This document shows positions 25,831 to 38,113 of a stretch of DNA of 64,000 nt, piece by piece (the first letter of the stretch is position 1; every line of letters starts with the position of its first letter). The DNA is taken from contig VZTJ01004014.1 of assembly GCA_013397795.1 (NCBI GenBank), positions 695,367 to 759,366 of the forward strand. Direction: 5' to 3'. Below the pieces are notes generated by a model that saw nothing but the letters and a program-made list of their open reading frames with translations, ran no database searches and was not told the DNA's origin. This DNA is from Orthonyx spaldingii. Lineage: Eukaryota > Chordata > Aves > Passeriformes > Orthonychidae. The translations under genes and the position numbers were made by a program.

Positions 25831-28800
25831 TGTATCTTAAGAAGGCCAAAAAATGATGAAAGATTATCAGTTCAACTTGACAGCAGGTAAATCTCTTTTT
25901 AGTAAAGAGGGTGAACTGTTTTGCTGGTTTTTTCCTGGCCTTTTTTGTAATCTATGTTTCAAATTCTCTAGTGGCAGCATCCACTGTGTTTATTCAGCCA
26001 CTGTCATACCAGTATAGTGAGCTGAACGCAACACTCTTGTCTACCCCATATATTACCCTCCATGTGAAGGACCTGGCTTCCTTCCCTGCTTCTGTTCTCT
26101 CTTGGTGCTCCCAAGTGAGGTAGACATGAGAAAGCCCTTGGCTTCTGGCACCTGACAAGTTTTTGTTTGTGTATTTCACAAGAATCCCTTACCATAACCC
26201 AAACAAAATGTTTCAGAAGAGTTTCACAAAAACAAACCAATTTCCCAAAGACTCACTGCAAAAAACCCCTCTCAATAAACCCTAAACACTCTACTCACAA
26301 GGCAATGCATGTAGCTGAGCATATATATATAAAAGTAACTTTCTTTTGCTCAAAATACACCTAAAGACCAAAAATTTGGTATTTTGTGGTTAACTGAATA
26401 TATATGCTGATGTGACTCAGCAGTCATGGCTGACCTTCAAGTAGATTTTCCAAACTAGAAAATATGAGGACCCAGTAACATGTGACACATACCAGGGTCC
26501 ACTCAGCATCAGTATAACAGAAGTATATCAACACACACCTGTGGAGTGGGAGAGAGGTGGAAGTCTGAGCATGTATGCCTGCATGTCTGTATGTCTGTCT
26601 TCTCTGCATATTGCCAGCAGCAAGATTATGAGAGATCCATCTAATGTTTTATTGTTGGTTGCTTTTTTCCTCCTTCATTATTTGACTTAGAGGTTCCCTT
26701 CTCTTTAAAACAAAACAGCACAAAACCCAGCAGAAACAAACCACCTAGTGTCTCCAATCAGATATGACCTAATTCTTAGACCACGGCTGGCTGAGTTAGG
26801 CATGACAGCAGAATTGCTTAGTACTCCAACACATTAACACAGCACCACGGTTCCCTGCCTCCCACCGGTGATACTTACAAGCCAAGAGACAAAGTACTTC
26901 CTTTGACCTGAAAGAGCTTTGCTAATGCACTCTCTTTTCTTCTGGAACTAACACCTAGAGGCAAACCAAGTCAAGGTAGAAAACAGAGTGTACTTCTTCT
27001 TCATTAAGAGTCTATGAGCTCAGTAAAACAATCATTCCTGGCAATGCCAGTTTGTTAAGCACCTCTACTCGAGGCTCACAGATAATTAGTGGCAATTAAT
27101 AATTACTGACCTGTCATAATTTCAAAGTAATCCCAATGCCAACTTTTGACTTGCAGTAGTCTACCTAATTTCTTTTCTCTCTTACAGAAGGTTTTCTTTG
27201 CCTGGTCAGGCTGTCTGCTTGCCCCCAGACTCTTTTCAAGAGCTGCCAAAAAAAAACCAGGTTTGAAGAAAAACAAAAGAAGTTGATAAATACAGCAGGA
27301 TGAAAGGTACTTAGGAATTGTATACTGTGTTTGAAACACTGCTGTTTGGGATTGGGAAGATCAAAGATACTACCACAAACACTGCATGGCTGAGAGAAGT
27401 GAATGAAAAAATGTCACTTAAACCATGGTAAGTCAATAATCTTGTATTTTTATCTAGACTAGAGACTTCACATTTCCTGTCTGGCTACGCAGGACATTGT
27501 GCAAAAGAAATTGCACAGAGAAAAAAAAGTGACTTAATCACACACTACCCCATGAAAAGATAGGTGAACAAAAATCAAAACACAGGTACTGCTGCTTGGT
27601 TTTACAGTTCTGGGGAATCTGTGTTCACATAATTGCAAATCCAATTAATGTTTCAGGGTTAATGATCTGTAACCTAAGAACCAAACTCATAAATGCTGTT
27701 GTCTGAACTCTGTATAGAGCGGTAAACCTCTCTTGCAGTGCAGTTCTGATCCAAAACATTGCCTAAAGCTGGGGAACTTTAGGACTGAAGAAATGAACAA
27801 ACCACGGATTACACTTTTGCTCTTTGGCATTTCAAACCCTTCACCACAGGGCAGGGTTCTGCTCTGCAGCAGTTTTTCCAACAGGAACTCTGCAAGCAGC
27901 TTTGGCAGGGACACGGAACCGTGACAAAGTTGTGCCCACAAGCAAATGCACACTCAATACACACACACAAGCTTCTGCCTCATGCAGGGCTAAGCACATA
28001 GCATTAAAAAAAAATAAAAATAAAATAATTAAGTAAAACAAAGCAAATACAATCCCCACTAAAAAGAGGACAAGAGATCAAGTCCACATGACTGATGGCA
28101 GAGTAGTATTGGAAACCGGATGGATCATGAAGGCATGGGTAGAAGAGATCCTGCTATAGGGTGAAAATGAATTAGAACATCAGTTCGAGAACAACAAACT
28201 AGTGTACATTACAAGACCATGGACAGATTGCTTTTCATATTACACAGCTGTTGGCAGCCACTATGAACACATCTGCATTAAGAACATGTTTGCCTTGATG
28301 GTTTAAATCTGTACTACTTACTTCTTCTCTAGTTCCAAGCCCACAAGACTTGGTTTTGAGCAGTTTCCCTTTGTTTCCTTTTATATTTTTCCTTTTTAAA
28401 GGCTATATGTGCCTGCAGACATATGTAAATCACTATAATATTTAATAAGGCCTTTTATCACAGACCACTGAGCAGGATTGTGCCTGAGACACAGCATGTA
28501 GGTCACATAATTAACCATTTATTATGCAGCCAACATGATTTTCGAAATTTCATCTGCATTTTCTTTGACGGTTTGAAAATAAAAAACCCTATCATACTAT
28601 TTCATGCTTTGGAAGATCAAGTATCATAACATATCCTTTCTATTCTGAGGAAGAAGTATGTTCCGGTATATTTGCCTGCTACATAGCACAAAAGATTATA
28701 TTGATTCCAGATGAAAATAGTAGAGAAGATCAAAGATAGACTAACAAGAGAATAAAAGGAACTTATGCCATTAATGAACAAGTACTTCCATTTAATTGAC

Positions 28801-31800
28801 ACGAAGAGACCGCAGTGCATCTACTTACACAAAGAAACACTGACAGATGTCACATAAAAGTTCTTAGCTACAAAAAATTCAAAATGAATAATCGAAAACA
28901 TTCTAATAAGACTTTTCAACATTTCCAGCTTCCTGTTGCAGTTCATCTTGTATTATTTGAATTACTGAAATTGCACATGAAATACAAAAATAAGCACAGA
29001 GATATTCAGGTCACAACAGAATTCAGAAATCACTAATAAATGCTATTTCAGGCAGATGATTATAAACTAAGCTTCCATAGAATTAAATATTTATACAAAT
29101 ATTGTAAAATAACCTTTATAATAAATTACTTCTTTAGAGGAGGCCAGTATTAAATTTTCTGCTCTCACATTCCCTTACTCATTCTCCAAGCCACTACAGT
29201 GTTATTTTTTCCAGACTTGCAGACTTCAATGTGTAGGATGACAAAAGTCCCTCTCTTTTTTTTGAGCTTAATACTTCTGCCTCAATTGTTCCCTCTGGCT
29301 TACAGCCAGAGGTCAAATCTGCTCTATCAAGGCAAGAAAATGTTGCAGGAACATTGTGCTGGTTCAAGGGTTTTTTAAATCCCAATTTCATTATTGTATT
29401 TTTGAATCAAGTGAAAATCTAGTCATTTGAGCAAAAAATAAAATGGACACTACTATTCTCTACTAACACCCCCTTCTGAAGAAGAAATTAAAATCACCTT
29501 ATTCTTTTCTCCAGTCGTTTCAGCAAGAACGGGTTTTCATTTTAGAGGTTTTACATATACCTTGACTTCAGATTCTATAGGGGTGGGTTTATGCACTTTG
29601 CTTTGAGCTAAGGATGGTTTGGGCTTCATTTTAACACAGTGAAATAAAACCCGTGCTTCCTCATTTATGAAAAGGCAGTGGTATTTTTCACTAGAAACTA
29701 ATAAGGGATGTTCAGATTCGGGTCTATCTTGCAGAGCAACTGAACTGTTAGGATAACTCAAGCAAATTTCACTATTCTGCAACACACAAACATGACCCCA
29801 ACAAACACACACATATGCTTTGTCAGTAGAGACAAGCCCTGCAGGAGTTTACAGAGTATAAAGAACGTGTGCATTAATGTCTTTAAAACTAATGCTCGGC
29901 ATTGGTTAACTTTAACCTTAAATGCGGTATTTTCCCAATGTAGGCTCTTCTTCAGGTTGACAGATATATGTGGTTCTAATGCCACCAGCAGTACTTTATT
30001 TAGTACTGTGGTACTTAATTTCAAAGGGAATATGCACGACATCCAAATTTAAAAAAAAAAACTCAAAACCCACAAACAAAAACCCCTGAAGAGCTCCCAA
30101 CCTCTAAGTGAACACTTGACCTTACTGAATCAATGGAGAAAAACCTCACAGCTTCACTGAAGTCAGAATTTCATATCTCCTTAGAAGCAACATTATTACA
30201 AGCAACTTGATTTCTGCAGAAATTATGTTTACAACAGGATCCAAAGTCAGTGAAGTTAAATAACTATTGACTGATTCTCACTTTTCAAAAAAGACTCAAA
30301 TAAGCATGAATCCAGAGTCCAGAAATCTTGAGCCCTGGTGGACCTCCCACATTTGAGGACCCATTTACTGTCACACTGTCTCCTTGAAGCACCATAGAGT
30401 TATCATCTTCAAGCATATGGAATAATGCATAACCATGCAACATGGCACTATGATGTATAGCACATCTCATGCTTTTACATCTCTTAAGAGATAAATAGCA
30501 GCCCTTTTCTCTTGGAGGAAAGGCAGAAAATTTTGACAAGCAAAACTTCTCATTTTTTAAAGTGAAATTCAGAAGTAGAACTAAAAATAAATATATATGC
30601 TAGCTGGAGCTATCTAAATATTGCTCTGTCATTCAACACAATGTTCCACTTTAATTGATTTTTAAATTAACTTCCTCCATAAATGTACCTTTCAGCAAGT
30701 CCACAATGGACAAATAACTCACCAAGTTTTTATCATGCTGGTTTCAAAATGTGTATGTGAAATATATAAATAAATATACTTATTTATATATGCACGTAAA
30801 TACAAACAGCAGTTTTTTCCATTAAATGTAAACACTGCAACATTTCAAACTAGAACAAGCTATTTCCCTGAGCTGCCCTAAACTAGCAAGCTAATGTAAA
30901 TAATTGAAGAGAAATACATCTGTCAGTTCATTTTGAAGCAATACGATGAACAGACATTCAAGAAGCAGCTCACAGTCAACAGGCCATTCTAAAGCTGGTG
31001 ACAGAGGCTACATAGATTGTTTTAGAGGTGGAATAGTCTCAGGTGGGGAGTAGGGACGGTTGCAAGCTGTGATTACCTCTGCACAGTATTAGCAAAGATG
31101 GGGGTGAGCTGACAGGGAGGTCTGCCAGCAATATCAGCCCAGGCTGTGCTAAACTGGGAGCTACTCCCTGACAGAATCCATTGGTCTGCAGAACGGCCAC
31201 AGAAACTTTTTGCCTGGGGCACGAGTATGATGAACTGTTCTTCTCCCAGTTTCTGTCCATTCCTGAGGGTTCCTTCATCAATCACACACATGAAGTACTG
31301 CTGGACCATGAAAAGTTCACTGTGTTGCACCATAAAAGTGAATAAATTGTGATTAAGGACTATTAAAAATAAACAACATTAAAATATTAGAAAGTAAAGA
31401 TTCTTCCAAAAAACCAAAATATTGCTTAGAGCAGCAGCCTGGGGTTTTCTGAGTTCTACTGAACCACCACAGTTTGTTAAATGGTTCTGTAGAGCAAGGT
31501 GCTGTACACAGACTCCAGCCAAGAAAAACTGGACTGTGCACCTCCGTGAGAAAAGTACTGAAGATGACACTGGCACTTCAACCTAGTGAAGCAATAGAAA
31601 CTGCCATTACTGGAAGAAACAGCAGCATTAAAAATATTACAGGTATATAATAAGTATATTCATGTTTTCTCAAACAGAGCCAGCATTTCCTGATAGAGAA
31701 GCTATAACTTTAAGATCACTGTTTCCCTTTGGCAATGGTGTCCCATGCCTCAGAGGGCAGAGCAGCTCATTGGGTATCCCACAGACGTGATTCCAGAGGC

Positions 31801-34800
31801 AAGGCTGCCTCCAGTGTGGCCTCAGCCGACTGGCAACTAGAGAAGCTGCCTCCCCACAAGGACAGTGGTCACTGGCATGCACCTAAACTTCCCACACAAC
31901 CTGGCCACTCATGGCAAAGGTAGTAATTGTTCCAAGGGCAAAGCATGACCCACACAGCTCCCACCTGCACCATTCATCCTCCTGTAATGCACTTGGCATC
32001 TGTGTTCTTACAACCCCAACAATAATTTCTGGTCAACGCACCTGTGGCAGACAAAGTCACTGTCAATACTGGAACTTTACAGGCCATGAAGATATTTTGT
32101 TTTGATTTGAAACAAAGGTGTTCCTATGTTTTATCTTCTCTTTCCCAATCCTTCAGAGATCTCACAGCCCAGTGCAAATATTTTGTACAGTGTGTCTTGA
32201 TAAAGCAAATCCTGATAATGCCTCCAAACTCAAGATGTAATTCTTGCATTATGAACCTCGAAACTAACAGTAAATTTTCAAGCAGTTTCCATTCTCTTTC
32301 ACATGAGGAAAGGCTTTGAGATGTGTTTTTCTAAGGAAGACCACAAGTAAAATCTCTCCTCCACATCCCTCCTACTGTTTAGGCACTCATGTCCTGATCC
32401 TGCATATTAGTTTCAGAGCTAATTAGATCCCAGAGATATGTGGGATTCCTAGGATTGAAAGACATGTAACATTTTGCAGGATTTCATTATAATCTTGAAT
32501 GGCCTGAGAAATTAAGTTACATTATCTCATATATTTATATTTTACATATAATATAACAAAAAACCCATACTGTAACTCTGTATGTCCTTATAAAGTAAAT
32601 CCATAAGACTTGGGAAAATGCTACATCTTCTTCTGCCCTGAACTCATCTTCATATTTAATTAAACAAGACTGCATTTAGGAACAAGGTGGAAGCAAATAT
32701 CCTCTAGATGGAAATCTGTACTATGATGTACGTCACATCATGACATTAGCACTTTTTACCTAATGACACAACAGATGTCAATAGTAATAAATATCATTCA
32801 CAGAGATAAAGAACAAGCAAACACATTCTATGAAAGGTCTAATGCACAAAATGAAAAAGACTATTTAAAAAAAGAAATCATTGAGGATATGTATTTTAGT
32901 GTTTTAGTTGGCTATTTCAAAAACTGCTTTTGAAGCAGAACATTTTCAGCATCTGCATCATTTACCTGCAGCATCTCTATAGATGGAAGGGAGGGTGCCT
33001 TAATGCTGCTAATGGCAAACAGCCAAATTCAGTTTAAATTCAGAAAACCAGTTTAGAAACAGCCATCCTCATCACTCACCATTGCTACTCAGGAGCTGCA
33101 AAGGTGGAATGGCAGGTTACACTCGAATCGGTTTGTCAGTAAGACAAGTCAAAGCAGAAAAAACCCACAAAAAACACTTAAGAAGAAACTTGTAATTAAC
33201 CCATGGGGTTATACATTGTGGTTCCTTTACAAGAGTAAATAAATGGCTACAAGATTTCTTCTAGTGCTATTTTCTAGGGAATGGAAACAAAATATTGTTT
33301 TCAAAGAAACAAATTCCTAATCCAAAAACCAAGCAAAAATACCATTTTAGAAGGAAAACTGTTGAAGATACCCTATTTTTCTTCTAAGTTTAATTCACTT
33401 TTGTAAAGAGACTTAAGATGGAATAAACTCCTCAAATTTAATTAATTGAAATTAATTGAATTGAAGCTCTCTGCAGCATTTCGTGAGCTCATGAGAAGAC
33501 TGTAATGCAGCCTGAGGCGGACTGCTGGAAAATGCTGAATATTTCCTGCTTGCACCAAGAATTTTAGAAGCTACTCTGACTCTGTTAGAAAAGATTATGT
33601 ATTTCTTTTCAGTGAAAAGAATCCTTTCTTGTGATTGCTAGACATGGCAAAAGCTCCTCTCAGGTTGTCTTCACTTGAGTCAGAAATCAGATTCGTGTCC
33701 ATCCCCAAGGACACATGATCCTGTGTCTAGGCAGGGTATTTGCTTCTGGAAAAGACCAGAAAGAAGCAAATATACAATGCCTCCAAAACACATACACCTG
33801 CTTCCATGGTAAGAAAAGAAGCCAAGATATGGATATTAAATCTTTGGGGGGCACTTAGTATTTTGTAAAATTATTCTGATAGTACTGTTTACAGGCCACT
33901 TTCACAACAGCCACAAGTCAGCTTGCCAAAGGCCAACTGGTTAAACCCTAAAGCCCAGGTAATCCATAGGAATCCATCACCAACTCACTTTCCATATCTC
34001 CAACTGTGTTTTCATTCACCTACAGGTGAATCACTAAATTTAAATACCTGTTATCAGCATCTCCTGATGTTCTCGGTCTTGGAAATAGTCTCATTCTCTT
34101 TCTTTGAGATCCAGAGCATTTATTGGTTTCTGAAGTAGAAAACAGTCTTTTGGAGCAAATGCCTAGCACTTCCACAGGTTTAAATACATTCTTGCCATTC
34201 TTAGACAATGATATATAGCTAAAACTGCTCTAAAATGGTGAGGCTGGAAATGTGAAGCTTTGCTGAGCAGACTAATGTGGACAGGGAATTTGAAAATCTG
34301 TGCTTGAAGAGAAAAGGAGAGAATAAAGGCATGTCCAAATGTCAGGCCAAACAGGCCAATCCAGAAAAGGTTTTAGAGAAAATGAGTCACATGGGCTTTC
34401 CATTTTTCATCCATTCCTAGGGATGGTGACAGGTTTCCCAGGAGGTTCAGTTTCTATGTATGGCCATAAGGAAAAAATTTAGCACCTTCCTATGTTCTTA
34501 CATAGGGACATCATATTTTATAACAATGGAAAAAAAAAGAAAACCCAGAAGAATTTACAGCCTAGGATTGGTAAAAGCATCTTTTACTTCCCTTGAAACT
34601 CAATTAGGAAGGCACACATTGCTCTGTAAATTAACCAGGAAGGTTACGATCTGTCTCTTGGGAAGCACCAATTCAAAACTCATTTCTAGTTGTGCATGTT
34701 TCACATGCAGAATTAGGATCCTCAAGTGCAATGAGCCATGTCTCCAAGAAATTTCTACCAAAATAAATTACTGAAATCAAGAAGCTGGATGTAATAATTC

Positions 34801-37268
34801 TCCTCTTTCCACTTCTCCTTTATGACCTTCTGCAGACAACCTGACCGAGATGCCACGGATATGAAACTATGAACTGCATCTTAAGCACGATACACAGAGA
34901 AACACTTGTTCTTTACTGACAATTATGAATGCTTAAATGTCTTGCTGCATAAGTCACTTTTCTTACAATTACATGAATTATATTACATGCTTTTCCCAAA
35001 ACAGGCATTTTTGCAGTGCTTCAATCTCTGCAGGAGTTGACACTCCGGGGGAAGACAACTACTACAGCTTTCCACAAGGTGGCACGGTTCCCTTTGCTGA
35101 AATACAGCATTAAACGTGCCATGGAGAAGCTGTTTTTTTCCACAAATGTACTGGCCAATGTCATGAATAGGTTTAAGATCTCTAACACACCTCTAACATA
35201 GTTCTTTCAAAGAATTTCTTCCAATAGATAGTTTAACGAGTTAAAAAAGCTTCCTTCTCTTATGATGAAATGAAGAAAAAGTATCTGTGCTTCCTGCCAT
35301 GCAAAAGCAAGCTTCAATCAAAGATAGTTAAGGCACATAATATGGCAGGGGAGAGCCTAAAGGGCTAAAAATATCTGATTTTTCCAAGTCATCAGTTTCA
35401 AATCCTATCAGACTTCTTTCAGTCTCTCAATATTTGGAGTAAAATGGACTAGTAAGAAATCCACCTCCCCATCCCCTTCCCATCCATGTGAGAAATAAAG
35501 ATCCCAGAGCATTTTCCACAAATGAAGATTTTCCCAGCTGTTTCTGGACCACTTCCCATTCCTGTGGCATATGGCCATATTTGCCCTGTCCTTGGGGCAG
35601 ACGCAGATGCACTGAACAGTTCAGCCCTCAGCCTGCCCTGCTGCAAATCAACGTCAGCACTGCTGAGCTTCACCTGCAGGACCACACATATTGTCACTGC
35701 TGCCCCTGCACAGCATCTGCATTGGGCAGAAACCAGGCAAAGTGGTTTGACTCAAGTGATTTTTCAAAAAAGACAAAAACATGTCTAGTTTCTCCTCCAC
35801 TTCTTGTCTTGCTCCTCTCACTCACTTCTGTGAATGTTTCAGTGCCCAGTTTTGATAACCCATGCAAACATTATCGGCATAGTTTTGCCTGAACTGAAAA
35901 ACAAAACCAGATGTGATAGACAAAAGAGGACAAGCTTTTGGCACTGCCCCATTTCACAGACACCAGATAGGTACCTGTTCCATGAATATTGAACTTTGAA
36001 CAGCAAGTGAGAGAAAGAAGGGAGATGATGACACAAGTTATTTGTCCACAAAACTGCTGTCATGGTCCTCCATGCAGGAAGGGCTCAAAAATTACTCAGT
36101 GCATATCACCTGGTAAAGTCATACCAAAATACTGTCTCCCTAAAAAGCTTTCCATACCATAAGGCTCATCATTGAAGGAACAACTCTATCATTCTCAGGA
36201 CTGGAACCTAATGCTCCTCACTCTTTCAACTCCTTTTAGTGTGCTCAGAATTTAGTGCTTCTCATTGTAATGAGCACAGCCAAAATTCTTGCTTTTAAAC
36301 TACCAGCAGGCCAAGCAAAGTACCACTATTTACATCTGATTTAAACATCACAAGCCAAATAATCAAGACGACAAAGAAAATTAAGTGCCCTGATCAGCCC
36401 TTTCACTCTTAAAACATATCATTAATGCTATTAAAATTATTAACTCTGTTACATACATATTTGTTCCTGCAAATAGGTTTCTGATCCTGTCAGTTTCTGC
36501 AGGTGTACAGCACAGCCAAAACACTTATTTAAATTACCTGGATTTCCAATTATAGAGATTCATCTACACCCTTAATAATGGATGCAAGCACAAGGCAAAA
36601 CTATCAACAAGACAAATCTGGAGATATATATGCAAGTATTCAAAACTTTCTGCTGCTTCTTTCTCCACAAAACCCTTAGATTACAACAGTAAAAGCTTTG
36701 ATTTAAACATGGTGCTTCATCACATAATGGTTTAATTTTTCTCTATGAACAGCATTCTCAGAGTAGGTTGCATTGTCTCTTTGAAAACATGAAGTTTCTT
36801 GTGCTAAAAGGTAACTTCCTTGTTAATAGCTGTGAGTTGAAGCAGACGCATAAAAAAGGAAGAGTACTTTAAAAAGGGACAAACTTGAAAATAAAGAGCA
36901 AATTCTGTCAACTAAATGCCCCAGAAGCTATTCAGACATGATAAACAACAGAGCCCTCTCTCACACAGACTCACTTAGATGTGCAAGAGGACAGTTATTA
37001 CAGCTGGACAGTAGAATCTTGAGCTCTAAAATCCAATTTTGCGGCTTATGTGATTTTAAAATAAGTCACACTTTCCTGACCCAACAGAATGAAGCTTTAA
37101 ATCTGCAAATTCCTTTGATGGAATTAGTCTTGCATGGTCCATCCACATTGTGTCAGAAGGAAGGGTACACTTAATTTCAAAACTTAGGAGACATTCTGCA
37201 TCTTGCAAGTTTATGCTTACAACTGCTAGATTTTTAATTGCTATACCATTGTGGATCTTCATACAGAC

Positions 37269-37329
37269 CTTGGCTTCTGGATCACTGTTGATGCTACAAG
37301 AATCATCATCATCAGATTGTGGACCATTT
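37269..37329 (-). CDS. APBB2: APBB2 internal exon encoding the acidic DDDD linker
   Basis: A 61-nt exon, phase 2 in and phase 0 out. One base completes the Arg split with the previous exon, followed by 20 codons: NGPQSDDDDSCSINSDPEAK. This acidic, serine-rich peptide sits just before PTB1 in APBB2. The acceptor is GCCACAG|AAA. The donor AAG|GTCTGT is weak, because the +3 to +5 bases depart from the usual RAG. If the intron is not removed, the reading frame stays open for about 70 further codons. The exon is separated from its upstream neighbour by an unusually short intron for this gene (116 nt against several kb elsewhere). Confidence 0.95.
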
Positions 37330-37445
37330 CTGTGGCATAAAAAAGAAAAGCAAAAAAGACAAAATCAGTCTTAAAATCATAGGGAAATTACAGCACGACA
37401 CAAAACAGAGTTGGTCATTGCACTGAGACTCTGAAGTCATTGTAC
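37330..37445 (-). other. APBB2: APBB2 short intron of 116 nt
   Basis: The shortest intron seen in this gene, between the 86-nt and 61-nt exons. The donor is GTACAA and the acceptor GCCACAG. Nothing else is recognisable. Confidence 0.93.
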
Positions 37446-37531
37446 CTGAGCTTCAAAGAGGCATAGCGTAATGTTGCTCCTTCAAATTCTTTCAGACTTG
37501 GGTCTGGGTTCACAGTGGCTGCGTGCAGATC
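37446..37531 (-). CDS. APBB2: APBB2 internal exon (linker between WW and PTB1)
   Basis: An 86-nt exon, phase 0 in and phase 2 out, encoding 28 codons plus AG of an Arg codon. The peptide runs DLHAATVNPDPSLKEF then EGATLRYASLKL, a stretch I recognise from APBB2 and not from APBB1. The acceptor is CTCTAG|GAT and the donor AG|GTACAA. The split Arg codon is completed by the first A of the next exon (37269-37329), only 116 nt away. It encodes part of the linker between the WW domain and the first PTB domain; I see no catalytic or metal-binding motif. Together with the following 61-nt exon it makes a 147-nt in-frame unit, so the two could be skipped as a pair without a frameshift. Confidence 0.96.
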
Positions 37532-37971
37532 CTAGAGATAGAGGCAGTGCTATTAGTATAGTTTTAATATTATTGTAATAGTATTAAGTACACCATCATG
37601 TCATTTCTTATCTCAAAGGGAAATTAAATCCTCCCTGCAAAGAAGCGATAGTATTTCTGGCTGAAGTTGAAAAGAGGCATGCATATATATATATATAATA
37701 TATTTCTCAAGCTGCATTTCATTCAGTGCAGGCATCTTATTTGTTACATCATGGCAGTTGCCCTGCTAGCTTAGATTGAATCCATTCCAAGTGGAAAGAT
37801 CAGAAAAGGCAGCATGTTTGTGAGCTAGACATTCCTAGCAGTACCCCCATTCACTTTGGCCTAGGTTATGAATGACATTCATGGAAAAATAAAAGGGGAA
37901 AAAACAGCCACTGCCATGCAAAAAACACGGGTAATAGTAGTAAAGGTTCTAAAATCTGACAATATACTTGC
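37532..37971 (-). other. APBB2: APBB2 GC-AG intron
   Basis: A 440-nt intron that starts with GC (GCAAGT) and ends in CTCTAG. An alternating AT run at 37683-37703 lies inside it. No other feature is visible. Confidence 0.92.
37683..37703. repeat. AT dinucleotide run
   Basis: An interrupted (AT)n tract of about 20 bp within the GC-AG intron. Confidence 0.9.
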
Positions 37972-38034
37972 CTTCCAAATGTCACTATTAATCTTTCCCC
38001 CATTCAGTACAGCAAAATCACTCCATGGCTGTTT
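37972..38034 (-). CDS. APBB2: APBB2 21-codon exon with non-canonical GC donor
   Basis: A 63-nt, phase 0-0 exon encoding 21 residues that begin KQPWSDFAVLNGGK and end SDIWK. This segment follows the WW-domain exon in APBB2. The acceptor is TCTAG|AAA. The donor reads AAG|GCAAGT: a GC in place of GT, with the rest of the site matching the consensus strongly, as is typical of genuine GC-AG introns. Moving the boundary to any nearby GT would break the frame into the next exon, which starts GAT CTG CAC in phase 0. A 40-nt T-rich tract with interspersed C (38074-38113 read on the minus strand) lies about 40-80 nt upstream of the acceptor. Because the exon is frame-neutral and has these features, it is a likely cassette exon (inference). 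Skipping would delete 21 residues between the WW domain and the acidic linker. Confidence 0.95.
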
Positions 38035-38073
38035 CTAGACACATAATTATTCACACAGGAAGAAGCACATTGA

Positions 38074-38113
38074 TAAAAAAAAAAGAAAAAAAGAAAAAGA
38101 AAAAGAAAAAAAA
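38074..38113 (-). promoter_or_regulatory. APBB2: T-rich pyrimidine tract upstream of the GC-donor exon
   Basis: On the minus strand this is an unbroken 40-nt run of T with regularly spaced C (repeats of TTTTTC), ending 39 nt before the exon at 37972-38034. It is longer than a normal acceptor tract and sits upstream of it, with CTTCTTCC between. Tracts of this kind bind PTBP1-type splicing repressors (established knowledge). A regulatory role here is inferred; it could also be a simple repeat. Confidence 0.45.

Larger units (their letters stand above)
23337..37268 (-). other. APBB2: APBB2 intron upstream of the first PTB1 exon
   Basis: A 13.9-kb intron with a weak GTCTGT donor and a strong CTTTTTAG acceptor. 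It holds a short CR1 3'-end fragment at 25.68-25.83 kb, a relatively GC-rich patch at 24.24-24.56 kb, a poly-T run at 25115-25129 and short AT-rich stretches. I found no other coding exon on either strand; the remaining open frames look like chance. Confidence 0.9.

Noticed and set aside
31073..31333. Minus-strand open frame containing GTLRNGQKLGEEQFIILVPQ
   Set aside because: It looked like a possible retrocopy, but I could not match it to any family and found no poly-A tail or extended homology. A BLASTX search would settle it.
35488..35892. 134-codon plus-strand open frame with many Cys and His
   Set aside because: No recognisable domain or start context. Overlapping minus-strand and plus-strand frames are also open, which points to composition rather than coding.
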